A DNA stretch of 64,000 nt, taken from positions 72,498 through 136,497 of the forward strand of contig CAWIWC010000015.1 of the NCBI GenBank assembly GCA_963839745.1, in the 5' to 3' direction. The DNA comes from JAIBJN01 sp963839745. GTDB lineage: Bacteria > Actinomycetota > Thermoleophilia > Gaiellales > Gaiellaceae. The notes under the pieces were generated by a model, which was given only the letters and a program-made list of their open reading frames with translations, searched no databases and was not told the DNA's origin. This document shows, piece by piece, positions 43,503-53,532 of the stretch. The position numbers and the translations under genes are program-made. Within the stretch, counting starts at the first letter, position 1. Every line of letters starts with the position of its first letter.

Positions 43503-45431
43503 ATGAGCCAGATCACTCAGGATCCCCTCGCTGCGGGGCGGGAAGCCATCGGCCGCCTCCAGTGGGTCGAGGGCTACGAGCTTCTCCGCACGGCGGACGA
43601 AACCATGGAGCTCGAGCCCGAGGATTTGATGCTGCTCGGGGAGGCCGCCATGTGGAACGGCCAGATGGAGATGATCCATCCGTACTTCGAGCGGGCCTAC
43701 CGCGGCTACCTCCAGCAGGGCAACACGCTGCGGGCGGCTTACGTCGCCACCTGGATCGCACACGGCCTGAAGAACGACCTCCAGTTCTCGGTCGCCAACG
43801 GATGGATGAGTCGCGCCAAGCGCCTGCTCGACCTCGAGGAGGAAGCGCCCGAGCACGGCTACTGGGCGCTGCAGCAGAGCCTCGTCCAGCTCGGCGAGCA
43901 CAGCTTCGCCGACGCGCTCGCGCTCGCCAAGCAGGCCGAGGAGCTGGGGCGCCGCTTCGGGGACCGCAACCTCGAGATCCGCGCGCTCCAACGGCAAGGG
44001 AACGTCCTCATCGAGCAGGGCGAGGTGGCGGAGGGGAAGCTGCTGCTGGACGAAGCGAGCGCCGCTGCCCTGGCCGGCGAGCTCGATCCGTTCTCGACCC
44101 TCGCCGTCTACTGCAACACGATCGGCGCGTGCCGCGACGTCGCCGACTTCGAGAGCGCCGGCGAATGGGCTGAGCGCGCCAGCGACTTCTGCGACACGAA
44201 CTCGATGAACGCCTTTCCGGGCATGTGCCGGGTGAACCACGCCGAGGTGATGAAGTTCAAGGGCCGCCTGGCCGAGGCCCACGAGCTCGCCGACCGGGCG
44301 AGCGAGGAGCTCCGCATCTGGAACCCGCGCATCGCCGGGGCCGCGTTCTACGAGCTCGGCGAGGTCCGCCTCCGGCTCGGCGAGCTGGCCCAGGCCGAGC
44401 AGGCCTTCCGCGAGGCCGACGAGCTCGGCCGGACACCCGAGCCCGGCCTCTCGCTCCTCCGGCTCGCACAGGGCAACGCGAAGGGCGCCTTCGCCTCGAT
44501 CCGCAGGGCGGCAGGGGACCTCTCGCTCAACCTCCCCGCCCAGGCGCGGCTCCTTCCGGCCGCGGTCGAGATCGCCGTCGCGGCCGGTGAGGTCGACCAG
44601 GCGGCGGAGTACGCCGAACGGCTCGGCGGCGTGGCGGACGTCTACGAGACCTCGGCGCTCCGCGCCTCAGCCGCGTTCGCCCGCGGGCAGGTCGCACTCG
44701 GCCGCAGCGAGGCCGACACGGCCTTTCACGAGTTCCGCCAGGCGCGGATGATCTGGGACTCGAACGGCGCGACCTACGACGTGGCGCGCGCGCGGGAGCA
44801 GCTCGGCAAGGCCCTGCGCGCCGGCGGCGACGAGGACGCGGCGGTCTGGGAGCTGCAGGTGGCCGCGGCGCGCTTCGAGCGCCTCGGCGCCGCCCGCGAC
44901 GCCGACCGCGTCGGAGAGCTCCTCATGCGCGACCTCTCGACCGACGTCCTCAGGACCTTCCTGTTCACCGACATCGTCGGCTCGACCGAGCTGGCAAGCG
45001 CGGTCGCCTCCGACCGCCACTGGGTCAACCTGCTCCGCCGCCACGACGACGCGCTCCGCGCGATCTTCGCCGACTTCCAGGGCCAGGTCGTCGACCACAC
45101 GGGCGACGGGTTCTTCGCCGCGTTCGAGGAGCCGGCGGACGCGGTCGGCGCCGCGATCGCGATCCAGCGCGCGATCGACCAGGAGTTCGAGTTCGACATC
45201 CGCATCGGCGTCCACATGGACGGAGCGCTGCAGACGCGGGAGAACTACCACGGCAAGGGCGTGCACGCGGCCGCCCGCATCGGCGCCGCCGCAGGCGGCC
45301 GGGAGATCCTGGCCAGCGAGGCGACCATGCGGGAGCTGCCGCAGTTCGCGGCGTCCGCTCACCGAGCCGTCACCCTCAAGGGCTTCAAGGAGCCCATCGA
45401 GGTCTGCTCAGTGGGCTGGCAGCCGGGCTAG
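43503..45431 (+). CDS. TPR-repeat protein with C-terminal class III adenylate/guanylate cyclase
   Basis: 642 residues. Residues 1-470 are helical repeats of the TPR type (EVRLRLGELAQAEQAFREADELG and many similar units). Residues 475-640 are a class III nucleotidyl cyclase: FLFTDIVGSTELA with the first metal Asp, HTGDGFFAAF with the second, and GKGVHAAARIGAAAGGREIL. In the last motif the usual transition-state Asn is His, as in many actinobacterial cyclases of this architecture; Arg is kept. Product (cAMP or other) and the TPR partner are unknown. It has its own promoter region shared with the receiver remnant. Confidence 0.88.
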   Translation: MSQITQDPLAAGREAIGRLQWVEGYELLRTADETMELEPEDLMLLGEAAMWNGQMEMIHPYFERAYRGYLQQGNTLRAAYVATWIAHGLKNDLQFSVANGWMSRAKRLLDLEEEAPEHGYWALQQSLVQLGEHSFADALALAKQAEELGRRFGDRNLEIRALQRQGNVLIEQGEVAEGKLLLDEASAAALAGELDPFSTLAVYCNTIGACRDVADFESAGEWAERASDFCDTNSMNAFPGMCRVNHAEVMKFKGRLAEAHELADRASEELRIWNPRIAGAAFYELGEVRLRLGELAQAEQAFREADELGRTPEPGLSLLRLAQGNAKGAFASIRRAAGDLSLNLPAQARLLPAAVEIAVAAGEVDQAAEYAERLGGVADVYETSALRASAAFARGQVALGRSEADTAFHEFRQARMIWDSNGATYDVARAREQLGKALRAGGDEDAAVWELQVAAARFERLGAARDADRVGELLMRDLSTDVLRTFLFTDIVGSTELASAVASDRHWVNLLRRHDDALRAIFADFQGQVVDHTGDGFFAAFEEPADAVGAAIAIQRAIDQEFEFDIRIGVHMDGALQTRENYHGKGVHAAARIGAAAGGREILASEATMRELPQFAASAHRAVTLKGFKEPIEVCSVGWQPG

Positions 45432-45511
45432 CCGGCTCCGCACCGAACCGTCCTGCGGGTCGGTTGCGAAGGGAGTTCACCCCCACCGCATCGACCTAGG
45501 AGGAAATGACC

Positions 45512-46360
45512 ATGTCCAAGCTGACACGTTGGGCGATCATCGCGGGCTCGCTCGCCGCGCTCGTCGTCCCGTTCGCAGCAGCCGCCGACAGCGGCAGTGA
45601 CGGGAGAGGAAGCGAACGGCGCATCCTCTTCGCGACCGACTCGAAGGGCAATCTCCTGAAGTTCGACTCGCGCTCGCCGCGCGCCGTCAGTTCGAAGGCC
45701 ATCACGGGCCTGCCGGCGGGCGTCGTGCTCGGCGGGATCGACTTCCGACCCGCCACGGGCGACCTCTACGCGCTCGGAAGCGACAAGGTCGTCTACCGCG
45801 TCAACGTGGCCACGGCGATTGCAGTGGCCGAAGGGCCGGCCTTCGAGCTTGCGCCGGATGCCCTCAACAGCGGCAACATCGGCTTCGACTTCAACCCGAC
45901 CGTCGACAAGATTCGGGTCACGAGCGACGCCGACGACAACATCCGCCTCAATCCGGACGAGGGCAACCTGCTCTCCAAGGACACGAGCCTCACCCCCGCA
46001 GACGTCATGGTGGTCGGCTCCGCGTACACCAACTCGTCCTTCACGGCGTTCGCCACCCGGCCGACCGTGACCGAGCTGTACGCCCTCGACATCGCCCCCA
46101 GCAAGGACCGGCTCTGGATTCAGCGCCCCGCCAACAACGGCACGCTGATCATGCCCGTCTCGCTCGGCTTCAACCTGGGCGCGAACGCCGGCTTCGACAT
46201 CGCCGGCAGCAACAACGTCGGCTACGTCGCCGGCACCCAGATGGGCCGGAGCTCCGCCGAGCTCTGGCGCGTCGACCTGGCCACGGGCAAGACGCGGTCG
46301 CTCGGCCGCATCGGCAAGGGCGTGACCATCACCGGCCTCGCCGCCTGGCAGGACCAGTAG
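45512..46360 (+). CDS. Exported DUF4394 protein
   Basis: About 282 residues with a signal peptide (residues 1-25: SKLTRWAIIAGSLAALVVPFAAAA). The mature part matches DUF4394, a beta-propeller-like domain: SRAV...ITGLPAGVVLGGIDFRPATGDLYALG, GFDFNPTVDKIRV, then repeats of LYALD and LWRVDLATGK. Function unknown. AGGAGG sits eight bases before the ATG at 45512, a better spacing than the ATG at 45506. It follows the cyclase gene by 80 bases and ends before a strong hairpin. Confidence 0.82.
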   Translation: MSKLTRWAIIAGSLAALVVPFAAAADSGSDGRGSERRILFATDSKGNLLKFDSRSPRAVSSKAITGLPAGVVLGGIDFRPATGDLYALGSDKVVYRVNVATAIAVAEGPAFELAPDALNSGNIGFDFNPTVDKIRVTSDADDNIRLNPDEGNLLSKDTSLTPADVMVVGSAYTNSSFTAFATRPTVTELYALDIAPSKDRLWIQRPANNGTLIMPVSLGFNLGANAGFDIAGSNNVGYVAGTQMGRSSAELWRVDLATGKTRSLGRIGKGVTITGLAAWQDQ

Positions 46361-46369
46361 TACGCCGCA

Positions 46370-46399
46370 GCGGGGTGGGCCCCACCGGGCCCACCCCGC
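46370..46399. terminator. Bidirectional terminator hairpin
   Basis: A 12-base perfect stem, GCGGGGTGGGCC (46370-46381) with GGCCCACCCCGC (46388-46399), loop of 6, lies between the convergent ends of the DUF4394 gene and the minus-strand binding-protein remnant. No T-run, but it is the strongest hairpin in this part of the window. Confidence 0.75.
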
Positions 46400-46418
46400 C
46401 AAACGTCCGGCGCCCGCT

Positions 46419-46880
46419 CTAGGGCTCGTCCCAGACGAGCGCGCCGTCCACGACCGCGAGCCGCCCGTACGCCGTCGTGGTCGTGTGGCCTTCGGCGTCG
46501 ATCGAGTAGCGGCCGAGAATCGAGTCGCGGTTCTTCGTCCCACGTGCCGCGCGGGTCACCGCTAGGCGGTCGCCGCCTTCGGCCGCGATCGCGTCGAGGA
46601 CGAGCGCCATCGCCTCGTAGCCGTACAGGGCGAAGGGCGCGCGCTGCGCGACGAAGAAGCGGGTCCGCTCGGCGGCAGAGGCGGCCGCGGCCGCATCCGC
46701 GACGGCCTGCCGCGCATTGGCCGCCGCCCGCTCCTCGCGGTCCTCGCCGAAGGAATCGAGGGTAACGAGCTCCACGTCCGCATACGCGCGCTCGAGCGCA
46801 AGCTGCGCCCCGCGTAGGAGGTCGCGTCCCAGGCGCGCCGCCGGCCCGCTCAGAGGCAGGCTGGCGTAGACCCGGTGCAC
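46419..46880 (-). CDS. Internally shortened periplasmic-binding-protein-like ORF
   Basis: 153 residues. The start (HRVYASLPLSGPAARLGRDL, RGAQLALE) matches the N-terminal core of branched-chain amino-acid type binding proteins. The end (ALYGYEAMALVLDAI, then NRDSILGRYSIDAEGHTT) matches their C-terminal part. About 180 central residues of a normal 350-400 residue protein are absent, and there is no signal peptide. The frame stays open, so this is an in-frame deletion rather than decay. Probably non-functional as a transporter receptor. It follows clpX by seven bases on the same strand. Confidence 0.6.
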   Translation of the reverse strand: MHRVYASLPLSGPAARLGRDLLRGAQLALERAYADVELVTLDSFGEDREERAAANARQAVADAAAAASAAERTRFFVAQRAPFALYGYEAMALVLDAIAAEGGDRLAVTRAARGTKNRDSILGRYSIDAEGHTTTTAYGRLAVVDGALVWDEP

Positions 46881-46887
46881 GGACGGG

Positions 46888-48162
<1,275 letters not shown>

Positions 48163-48198
48163 GTCTCTCTACCTTGTACCTCGAAATCGCTCGGCTGA

Positions 48199-48810
48199 CT
48201 AGGACGCAGCCGCCATTGCAGGCGTGCCGCGATGGGCGATGACCGTGTCGATGATGCCGTAATCGAGCGCTTCCTGCGCGGTCATGAAGTAGTCGCGCTC
48301 CATGTCCTTGCCGACCTTCTCGAGATCCTGCTTCGTGTGGGTGGCGATGATCTCCTCGAGGAGTCGCTTCATCGCGAGGGTCTCGCGCGCCTGAATCTCG
48401 ATGTCGGTCGCCTGCCCCTGGAAGCCGGCCGAGACCTGGTGGATGAGGATCTTCGAGTGCGGCGTCGCCATTCGCTTGCCGTTGGTGCCGCCCGCCAGGA
48501 GCAGAGCGCCCATCGACATCGCGATCCCGACGCAGATCGTCTGCACGTCGGGCTTGATGTACTGCATCGTGTCGTAGATCGCCATACCGGCGTAGACCGA
48601 CCCGCCCGGCGAGTTGATGTAGATCGAAATGTCCTTGTCGGGGTCCTCTGACTCGAGGTGGATCAGCTGCGCCACGATCAGGTTGGCGATCTGGTCGTCC
48701 ACGGGAGTCCCGAGGAAGATGATTCTCTCGTTCAGAAGTCGCGAGTAGATGTCGAAGGCGCGCTCACCTCTCGACGTCTGCTCGACGACCATTGGGATCA
48801 ACGGGCTCAT
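48199..48810 (-). CDS. clpP: ATP-dependent Clp protease proteolytic subunit
   Basis: Serine protease of the ClpXP complex. 203 residues from ATG at 48810, which overlaps the tig stop. The catalytic Ser is in AMSMGALLL, His in ATPHSKILIHQ, Asp in the following helix region (QDLEKVGKDMERD). SPGGSVYAGMAIYD is also conserved. A single clpP is present here, whereas many actinobacteria have two adjacent copies. Confidence 0.96.
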   Translation of the reverse strand: MSPLIPMVVEQTSRGERAFDIYSRLLNERIIFLGTPVDDQIANLIVAQLIHLESEDPDKDISIYINSPGGSVYAGMAIYDTMQYIKPDVQTICVGIAMSMGALLLAGGTNGKRMATPHSKILIHQVSAGFQGQATDIEIQARETLAMKRLLEEIIATHTKQDLEKVGKDMERDYFMTAQEALDYGIIDTVIAHRGTPAMAAAS

Positions 48811-50165
48811 GTGCCTCCCTCGCTTCCTGGCGTCCATATCTTCATCTCGGTAGGTGCTTTCTCCTTCTCGGGCGTCCACAACTTCTCGCGGGCCCGGGCG
48901 AGCTCGACCGGGATCCGCTTCACGCCCGACACGACTTCGTCCAGCGCCTTGCGCATGCGCAGGTCGCCTCGCAGCTGCTCGAACCCGGCGCTCTCCCGCG
49001 CGGTGACGAGGACCTCGTCCGCGTTCTCGCCGGCCTCCTCGGCCTGCTCGCGCACGAGCTTCTCGATCTCCTCGTCGGTGACCTCGAGGCCGAGCTCGTC
49101 GGCTACCGCGTCGAGCACGAGCTCCCGCTTGAGCGAGGCCTCGGCCTCGCTGCGGAGCCGCTCGATGATCTGCTCCTGCGTCTGGCCGGTCATGGCCAGG
49201 TAGACCTCCAGGCTGATGCCGCGCCGCTCGATCGAGCGGACGAACCCCGTGGCCAGCTCCGCCGTCCGCCGCTCGATCATCGGGTCGATCGAGTCGAACG
49301 AGGAAGCCGCCACGAGCGCGTCGGCGGTGTTCTGGCGCAGCAGAAGCTCGAGCTCGGCTTCGAGCTGCTCGCGCAGGCGCGCCTCGATGTCGGAGCGCAG
49401 CTCCGCGAGCGTCTCGAACTCGGTCACGGCTGTCGCGAGCTCGTCGTCGAGCGGCGGCAGCACCTTCTCCTTGATCTCCTTGACGGCCACTTCGACCGAG
49501 GCCGTGTTCTCGTCGGCGAGCTCGAACTCGACCTCCTTGGTCTCCCCCGCCGTCATGCCCACGAGCGCAGCCTCGATCTCGTCGACGAGCCGGCCGCGGC
49601 CGACCTCCACGACGTAGTCGCGCTGGGTCGTCCCGATCTGCTCGCCGTCCAGGTCGAGCACGACGACGTCGTCCGGCTGGACGGAACGGTGCTCGACGGG
49701 GGCGAGCTCGGCAGCCGCGTCGCGCAGGCGCTCGAGCTCCACGTCGACCAGCTCGTCGGGCACCTCTGGCTCGGGCGCCGCGACCTCGAGCTCCTTCCAG
49801 TCGCCGAGCGTCGGCTTGGGGACGACCGAGACGGTGGCCGTGAAGCGGAAGGTCTCCCCGTCGGAGGGCGGGCCGTCGCCGACCTCGACCTCCGGGTTCG
49901 CGATCGGCCTGACCCCCGAGGTGGCGGCGGCCGACCAGAACCAGCCGTCGAGGTGGCTGCGGACGGCCTCCTCCCAGAGGGCCTCGCGCCCGACGCGGGC
50001 CGCGACGACCCTGACGGGTGCCTTTCCCTTGCGGAATCCGGGGATGCGGAGCGACTCGGCGAGGTCGGAAGCGGCATGCTCGAGAGCGTGCTTCACGGCC
50101 TCCTCGGGAACCTCCACCTCGAGCCGAACCCTGCTTTCCGGCAGCTCTTCGACCTTCGTCTTCAC
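48807..50165 (-). CDS. tig: Trigger factor
   Basis: Ribosome-bound chaperone and peptidyl-prolyl isomerase. 452 residues: N-terminal ribosome-binding domain with the signature GFRKGKAP, central FKBP-like domain (QPDDVVVLDLDGE ... GRLVDEIEAALVGM), C-terminal helical arms. GTG at 50165 was chosen because the domain begins KTKVEELPESR; a CACAAT -10-like box lies eight bases upstream, so the message may be leaderless. tig-clpP-clpX is the standard order. Confidence 0.94.
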   Translation of the reverse strand: MKTKVEELPESRVRLEVEVPEEAVKHALEHAASDLAESLRIPGFRKGKAPVRVVAARVGREALWEEAVRSHLDGWFWSAAATSGVRPIANPEVEVGDGPPSDGETFRFTATVSVVPKPTLGDWKELEVAAPEPEVPDELVDVELERLRDAAAELAPVEHRSVQPDDVVVLDLDGEQIGTTQRDYVVEVGRGRLVDEIEAALVGMTAGETKEVEFELADENTASVEVAVKEIKEKVLPPLDDELATAVTEFETLAELRSDIEARLREQLEAELELLLRQNTADALVAASSFDSIDPMIERRTAELATGFVRSIERRGISLEVYLAMTGQTQEQIIERLRSEAEASLKRELVLDAVADELGLEVTDEEIEKLVREQAEEAGENADEVLVTARESAGFEQLRGDLRMRKALDEVVSGVKRIPVELARAREKLWTPEKEKAPTEMKIWTPGSEGGT

Positions 50166-50204
50166 TCCAAGCCATTGTGTCAGAACTGTGTCGGTGTCCC
50201 GGAC

Positions 50205-50483
50205 ATGGCCAGAGTCGCGATAACCGTCTCCCCCGGCGCGGCCAGGACCGAGCTCGTCGGGCGGCACGGCGACGGCTGGCGCGCCCGGATCGCGGCGCCG
50301 CCGGAGCGTGGCCGCGCGAACCGGGCCCTCGTCGGGCTCGTCGCGGAGCTCGCCGGCGTCCCGCGCGACCGGGTGGCGGTCGTCGCCGGCGCCGGCTCGC
50401 GACGCAAGGTGCTCGAGGTCGAGGGGCTCGACGGCGACGAGCTTGATCGCCGACTCGCGGCGGCGGCGGGTCAGTCGAGCTGA
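50205..50483 (+). CDS. DUF167/YggU family protein
   Basis: 92-residue alpha/beta protein of unknown function, recognised by VSPGAARTELVGRHGD, APPERGRANRALVGLVAE and the VVAGAGSRRKVLEV segment. ATG at 50205, divergent from tig with a 39-base gap. Its 3' end overlaps the end of the dehydrogenase gene by 13 bases in a convergent arrangement. Confidence 0.85.
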   Translation: MARVAITVSPGAARTELVGRHGDGWRARIAAPPERGRANRALVGLVAELAGVPRDRVAVVAGAGSRRKVLEVEGLDGDELDRRLAAAAGQSS

Positions 50484-51547
50484 GCCCGGAGAAAGTCGCG
50501 CGCGATCCGAAGCGCGGCCTCTGATGGCGTGATGCCGACGGCGTCGGCCTCGGCCAGGACGCGGCCTGTGGTCTCGCCGACGAGGCGCTCGACCGCGGCG
50601 AGGCAGCGGCCCGGATCCTCCTGGCACTCGGGCGCCTCGTACAGGTGGATGCCGCCGGCGTTCGTCACGAAGTCGGGGAGTGCCAGGATCCCGCGCGCGG
50701 CGAGCGCGTCGGCGGCTCCGGGCGCGTAGGGGACGTTCGCCGCCGGGACGACGGCCGCGCAGCGAAGCTCGCCCACCGACTCTGGCGCGATCACGTGCGG
50801 GCGCGCGCCCGGCACGAGCACGTCGCACTCGACCGAGAAGAGGGTCTCGCGAGGCTGCGCCGGGACGGGCGCGTGCTCGACCAGCCCGTCGCCGTGGCGC
50901 TCCCGGAGCGCGAGCAGGTCGTCCACGTCGAGCCCGGCCGGGTCGGCGAGCGCGCCTTCGATCGTGCTGACGGCGACGACGCGCGCACCGGCGTCCGCAC
51001 ACGCTCGGGCGCTGCCGGCGCCGACCTTGCCGAAGCCCTCGATCGCGATGCGCGCGCCCTCGAAGGGCCGCCCGAGCCGGTCGAGGGCGACCGCCGCCGC
51101 ACCTCGGATGCCATAGCCGACCGCCAGGTCGTCCATCCCCATGCCGTCGTGCTCGCGGGCCCAGATGGGCGTCGGGCTCCCCTCGGGCTCGAGCGCGAGG
51201 AAGTCGTCCGGGTGCGTGCCCATGTCCGGCCCCGTGAGGAAGAAGTCCTGCCAGTCCCGGATGCGGTCGATGAAGGCCCCGAGCACCACCTCGCGGTCGC
51301 CGCCGGAAAACCGGATCCCCGCCTTCGCGCCGGCATACGGAACGCCGCAGACCGCGAGCTTCCAGGTCATCGCGCGCGCGAGGTGGGCGACCTCGTCGGC
51401 GGTCACGTCGGGCACCATCCGCGTCCCGCCCGCCGACGTCGGGAAGAGCTCGTGGTCGATGACGACCACCGCATCGAGCCCGACGGCGGGCTCGACCACC
51501 TCGATCACGCGTGCGGGCGGCGCGTCGTCGCGCTCGAGAACGGACAC
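50471..51547 (-). CDS. Glu/Leu/Phe/Val dehydrogenase family enzyme
   Basis: NAD(P)-dependent oxidative deaminase of amino acids. 358 residues from GTG at 51547, closer to leucine/valine dehydrogenases (about 360) than to glutamate dehydrogenase (about 420). Substrate side: SAGGTRMVPD, AMTWKLAVCGVPYAGAKAGI with the catalytic Lys, and GPDMGTHPDDF. Rossmann side: IEGFGKVGAGSARACADAGA, and PDFVTNAGG. A TAGCGT -10-like box lies seven bases before GTG 51547, so a leaderless start is likely. The open frame reaches 51601 but that would overlap the cys operator. Confidence 0.88.
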   Translation of the reverse strand: MSVLERDDAPPARVIEVVEPAVGLDAVVVIDHELFPTSAGGTRMVPDVTADEVAHLARAMTWKLAVCGVPYAGAKAGIRFSGGDREVVLGAFIDRIRDWQDFFLTGPDMGTHPDDFLALEPEGSPTPIWAREHDGMGMDDLAVGYGIRGAAAVALDRLGRPFEGARIAIEGFGKVGAGSARACADAGARVVAVSTIEGALADPAGLDVDDLLALRERHGDGLVEHAPVPAQPRETLFSVECDVLVPGARPHVIAPESVGELRCAAVVPAANVPYAPGAADALAARGILALPDFVTNAGGIHLYEAPECQEDPGRCLAAVERLVGETTGRVLAEADAVGITPSEAALRIARDFLRAQLD

Positions 51548-51594
51548 GGAGCGGACGCTATCCCACCGCAGGCTTGACCGGACGCGGTCTGGAC

Positions 51595-51625
51595 TTGACA
51601 CTCCTATAAGAGTGCTATATCACTC
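51595..51625 (+). promoter_or_regulatory. Promoter and paired palindromic operator of the sulfate operon
   Basis: TTGACA (51595-51600) is an exact -35; 17 bases on is TATCAC, or 15 bases on TATATC, as -10. Two overlapping imperfect palindromes cover the spacer and -10: CACTCCTATAAGAGTG (51599-51614) and GAGTGCTATATCACTC (51610-51625), each matching its reverse complement at 14 of 16 bases and sharing the central GAGTG. A further CCCACT...AGTGGG pair lies just downstream. The layout fits repression of sulfate uptake, plausibly by the Rrf2 protein at 55459-55914; that link is inference. Confidence 0.65.
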
Positions 51626-51662
51626 CCACTCAACTAGTAGAGAAAGTGGGGTAACCGTTACT

Positions 51663-52712
51663 GTGGCACACAAGCGCACTCGCATCGCCCTTTTGAGCGC
51701 CCTCGGCGCGCTCGCAGCACTCCTGCTCCTGGTCGCGACCGCCTGCGGCGGCGGCGACGAAGCCGGCGCCTCCGGCGGAGGCGGCGGTGGCGGCGAGGGC
51801 GGCACGCTCTCACTCGTCGCCTACTCCACCCCCCGAGAGGCCTACGAGGAGATCATCCCGGCGTACCAGGAGACCGCGGACGGCGAGGGTTGGGACTTCG
51901 AGGAGTCCTACGCCGCGTCCGGCGAGCAGCGGCGCGCGGTCGAGGAGGGCCTCCCGGCCGACATCGTCCATCTTTCGCTCGAGCCCGACGTGACCGCGCT
52001 GGTCGAGGCGGGTCTCGTCGACGCCGACTGGAGCAAGAACGACTACAACGGGATCCTCACGAACTCCGTGGTCGTCTTCGCGGTTCGGCCCGGCAACCCG
52101 GAGAACATCCAGTCCTGGGACGACCTCCTCAAAGACGGCATCGAGGTCATCACGCCCAACCCGTTCACCTCGGGCGGCGCCCAGTGGAACATCATGGCCG
52201 CCTACGGGGCGCAGCTCGAGCAGGGCAAGTCCGACGAGGAGGCGATCGACTACCTCCGCGAGCTCTTCCTCGAGCACGTGCCGGTGCAGGACAAGAGCGC
52301 GCGTGAAGCCCTGCAGACCTTCGCAGGCGGCAAGGGCGACGTGATGCTCGCCTACGAGAACGAGGCGATCTTCGCCCAGCAGGCCGGGCAGCCGATCGAA
52401 TACGTCGTGCCCGACGAGACGATCCTGATCGAGAACCCGGCGGCGATCATCAACACGACGAAGAGCCCCGAGGGAGCCCAGGCGTTCCTCGACTACCTCT
52501 ACACGCCCGAGGCCCAAGAGGTCTTCGCCTCCAAGGGCTACCGCCCGGTCGTGGAGGGCGTCGAGACGGAGTTCGACTCGTCCGGCCCGTCCGGCCTCTT
52601 CACGATCGAGGACGTCGGCGGGTGGGCCGAGGTCCGCAAGCGCTTCTTCGACCGCGAGGAGAGCATCTTCCTCGACATCGAGAACGAGCTGGGAGTCCCG
52701 ACTGACGACTAG
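51663..52712 (+). CDS. cysP: Sulfate ABC transporter substrate-binding lipoprotein
   Basis: About 349 residues. GTG at 51663 opens a lipoprotein signal peptide (AHKRTRIALLSALGALAALLL, ending VATAC, the lipidated Cys) and a Gly/Glu linker. The mature protein matches Sbp/CysP: VDADWSKNDYNGILTNSVVVF, ITPNPFTSGGAQWNIMAAYG and the C-terminal YTPEAQEVFASKGYRP. It captures sulfate (or thiosulfate) outside the membrane for CysTWA. An AG-rich ribosome-binding stretch lies about 11 bases upstream. Confidence 0.92.
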   Translation: MAHKRTRIALLSALGALAALLLLVATACGGGDEAGASGGGGGGGEGGTLSLVAYSTPREAYEEIIPAYQETADGEGWDFEESYAASGEQRRAVEEGLPADIVHLSLEPDVTALVEAGLVDADWSKNDYNGILTNSVVVFAVRPGNPENIQSWDDLLKDGIEVITPNPFTSGGAQWNIMAAYGAQLEQGKSDEEAIDYLRELFLEHVPVQDKSAREALQTFAGGKGDVMLAYENEAIFAQQAGQPIEYVVPDETILIENPAAIINTTKSPEGAQAFLDYLYTPEAQEVFASKGYRPVVEGVETEFDSSGPSGLFTIEDVGGWAEVRKRFFDREESIFLDIENELGVPTDD

Positions 52713-53532
52713 TCCCGAAGCGGTCAAGCTGCCGGCGCGCACTGGATCCTCCAGGCGCGCCGGCGGCCTCGTTCTGGGGCTCTCGACCGCATACCTCACG
52801 CTCATCGTCCTCGTCCCCCTCGCTGCGGTGCTCGCGGCGTCGGTCGAGGGCGGCCTGCCGGCGTTCTGGGAGCAGGTGACCTCGCCGGCGGCGGTCGCAG
52901 CACTCAAGCTGACGTTCGTCGCCTCGCTCATCGTCGTCGCCGTGAACGCGGTGACGGGCACGCTCATCGCCTGGGTGCTGGTTCGCGACGACTTCCGCGG
53001 CAAGAGCGTGATCAACGCAGTCATCGACCTGCCGTTCGCGCTCCCCACGATCGTGGCCGGCCTGACGCTCCTGGCGATCTACGGGCCGCAGAGCCCGGTC
53101 GGCTTCGACGTCTCCTACTCGCGTGCGGCGGTCGTGGTGGCGCTCCTCTTCGTCACGCTCCCCTTCGTCGTGCGCGCGGTGCAGCCCGTGCTGCTCGAGC
53201 TCGACCGTGAGATGGAGGAGGCGGCGGCCTCGCTCGGCGCGCGGCCGTTCACGACCTTCCGGCGGATCGTCCTCCCGAACCTGCTGCCCGCAGTGCTGTC
53301 CGGCGCCGCGCTCTCGTTCGGGAAGGCGGTCGGCGAGTTCGGCTCGATCGTGCTCATCTCGGGGAACATCCCCTTCGACACCGAGGTCGCCTCGGTCTGG
53401 ATCTTCAAGGCGATCGAGAGTGACGAGCCGGGAGCGGCCGCGGCCGTCTCCGTCGTGCTGCTGGTCCTCTCCTTCGTCGTCCTCGCCGTGGCGGACGTCC
53501 TCGAGCGGCGCAGCAGGAGGCACGATGCGTAG
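52702..53532 (+). CDS. cysT: Sulfate ABC transporter permease CysT
   Basis: Inner-membrane permease with about six helices and the EAA loop EEAAASLGARPFTTFRRIVLP. The first ATG/GTG/TTG in frame (52828) would cut off the first membrane helix (GLVLGLSTAYLTLIVLVPLA). Going back, the only start-like codon is CTG at 52702, overlapping the cysP end, with GGGAG six bases before it; it gives TTSPEAVKLPARTGSSRRAG as the cytoplasmic lead and 276 residues, the normal CysT size. CTG start is therefore proposed. cysW overlaps the 3' end. Confidence 0.9.
   Translation: MTTSPEAVKLPARTGSSRRAGGLVLGLSTAYLTLIVLVPLAAVLAASVEGGLPAFWEQVTSPAAVAALKLTFVASLIVVAVNAVTGTLIAWVLVRDDFRGKSVINAVIDLPFALPTIVAGLTLLAIYGPQSPVGFDVSYSRAAVVVALLFVTLPFVVRAVQPVLLELDREMEEAAASLGARPFTTFRRIVLPNLLPAVLSGAALSFGKAVGEFGSIVLISGNIPFDTEVASVWIFKAIESDEPGAAAAVSVVLLVLSFVVLAVADVLERRSRRHDA

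Noticed and set aside
51599..51625. CIRCE element for HrcA
   Set aside because: The GAGTG/CACTC arms look similar, but the spacing is six bases rather than nine, the TTAGCACTC core is incomplete, and the downstream genes are sulfate transport.
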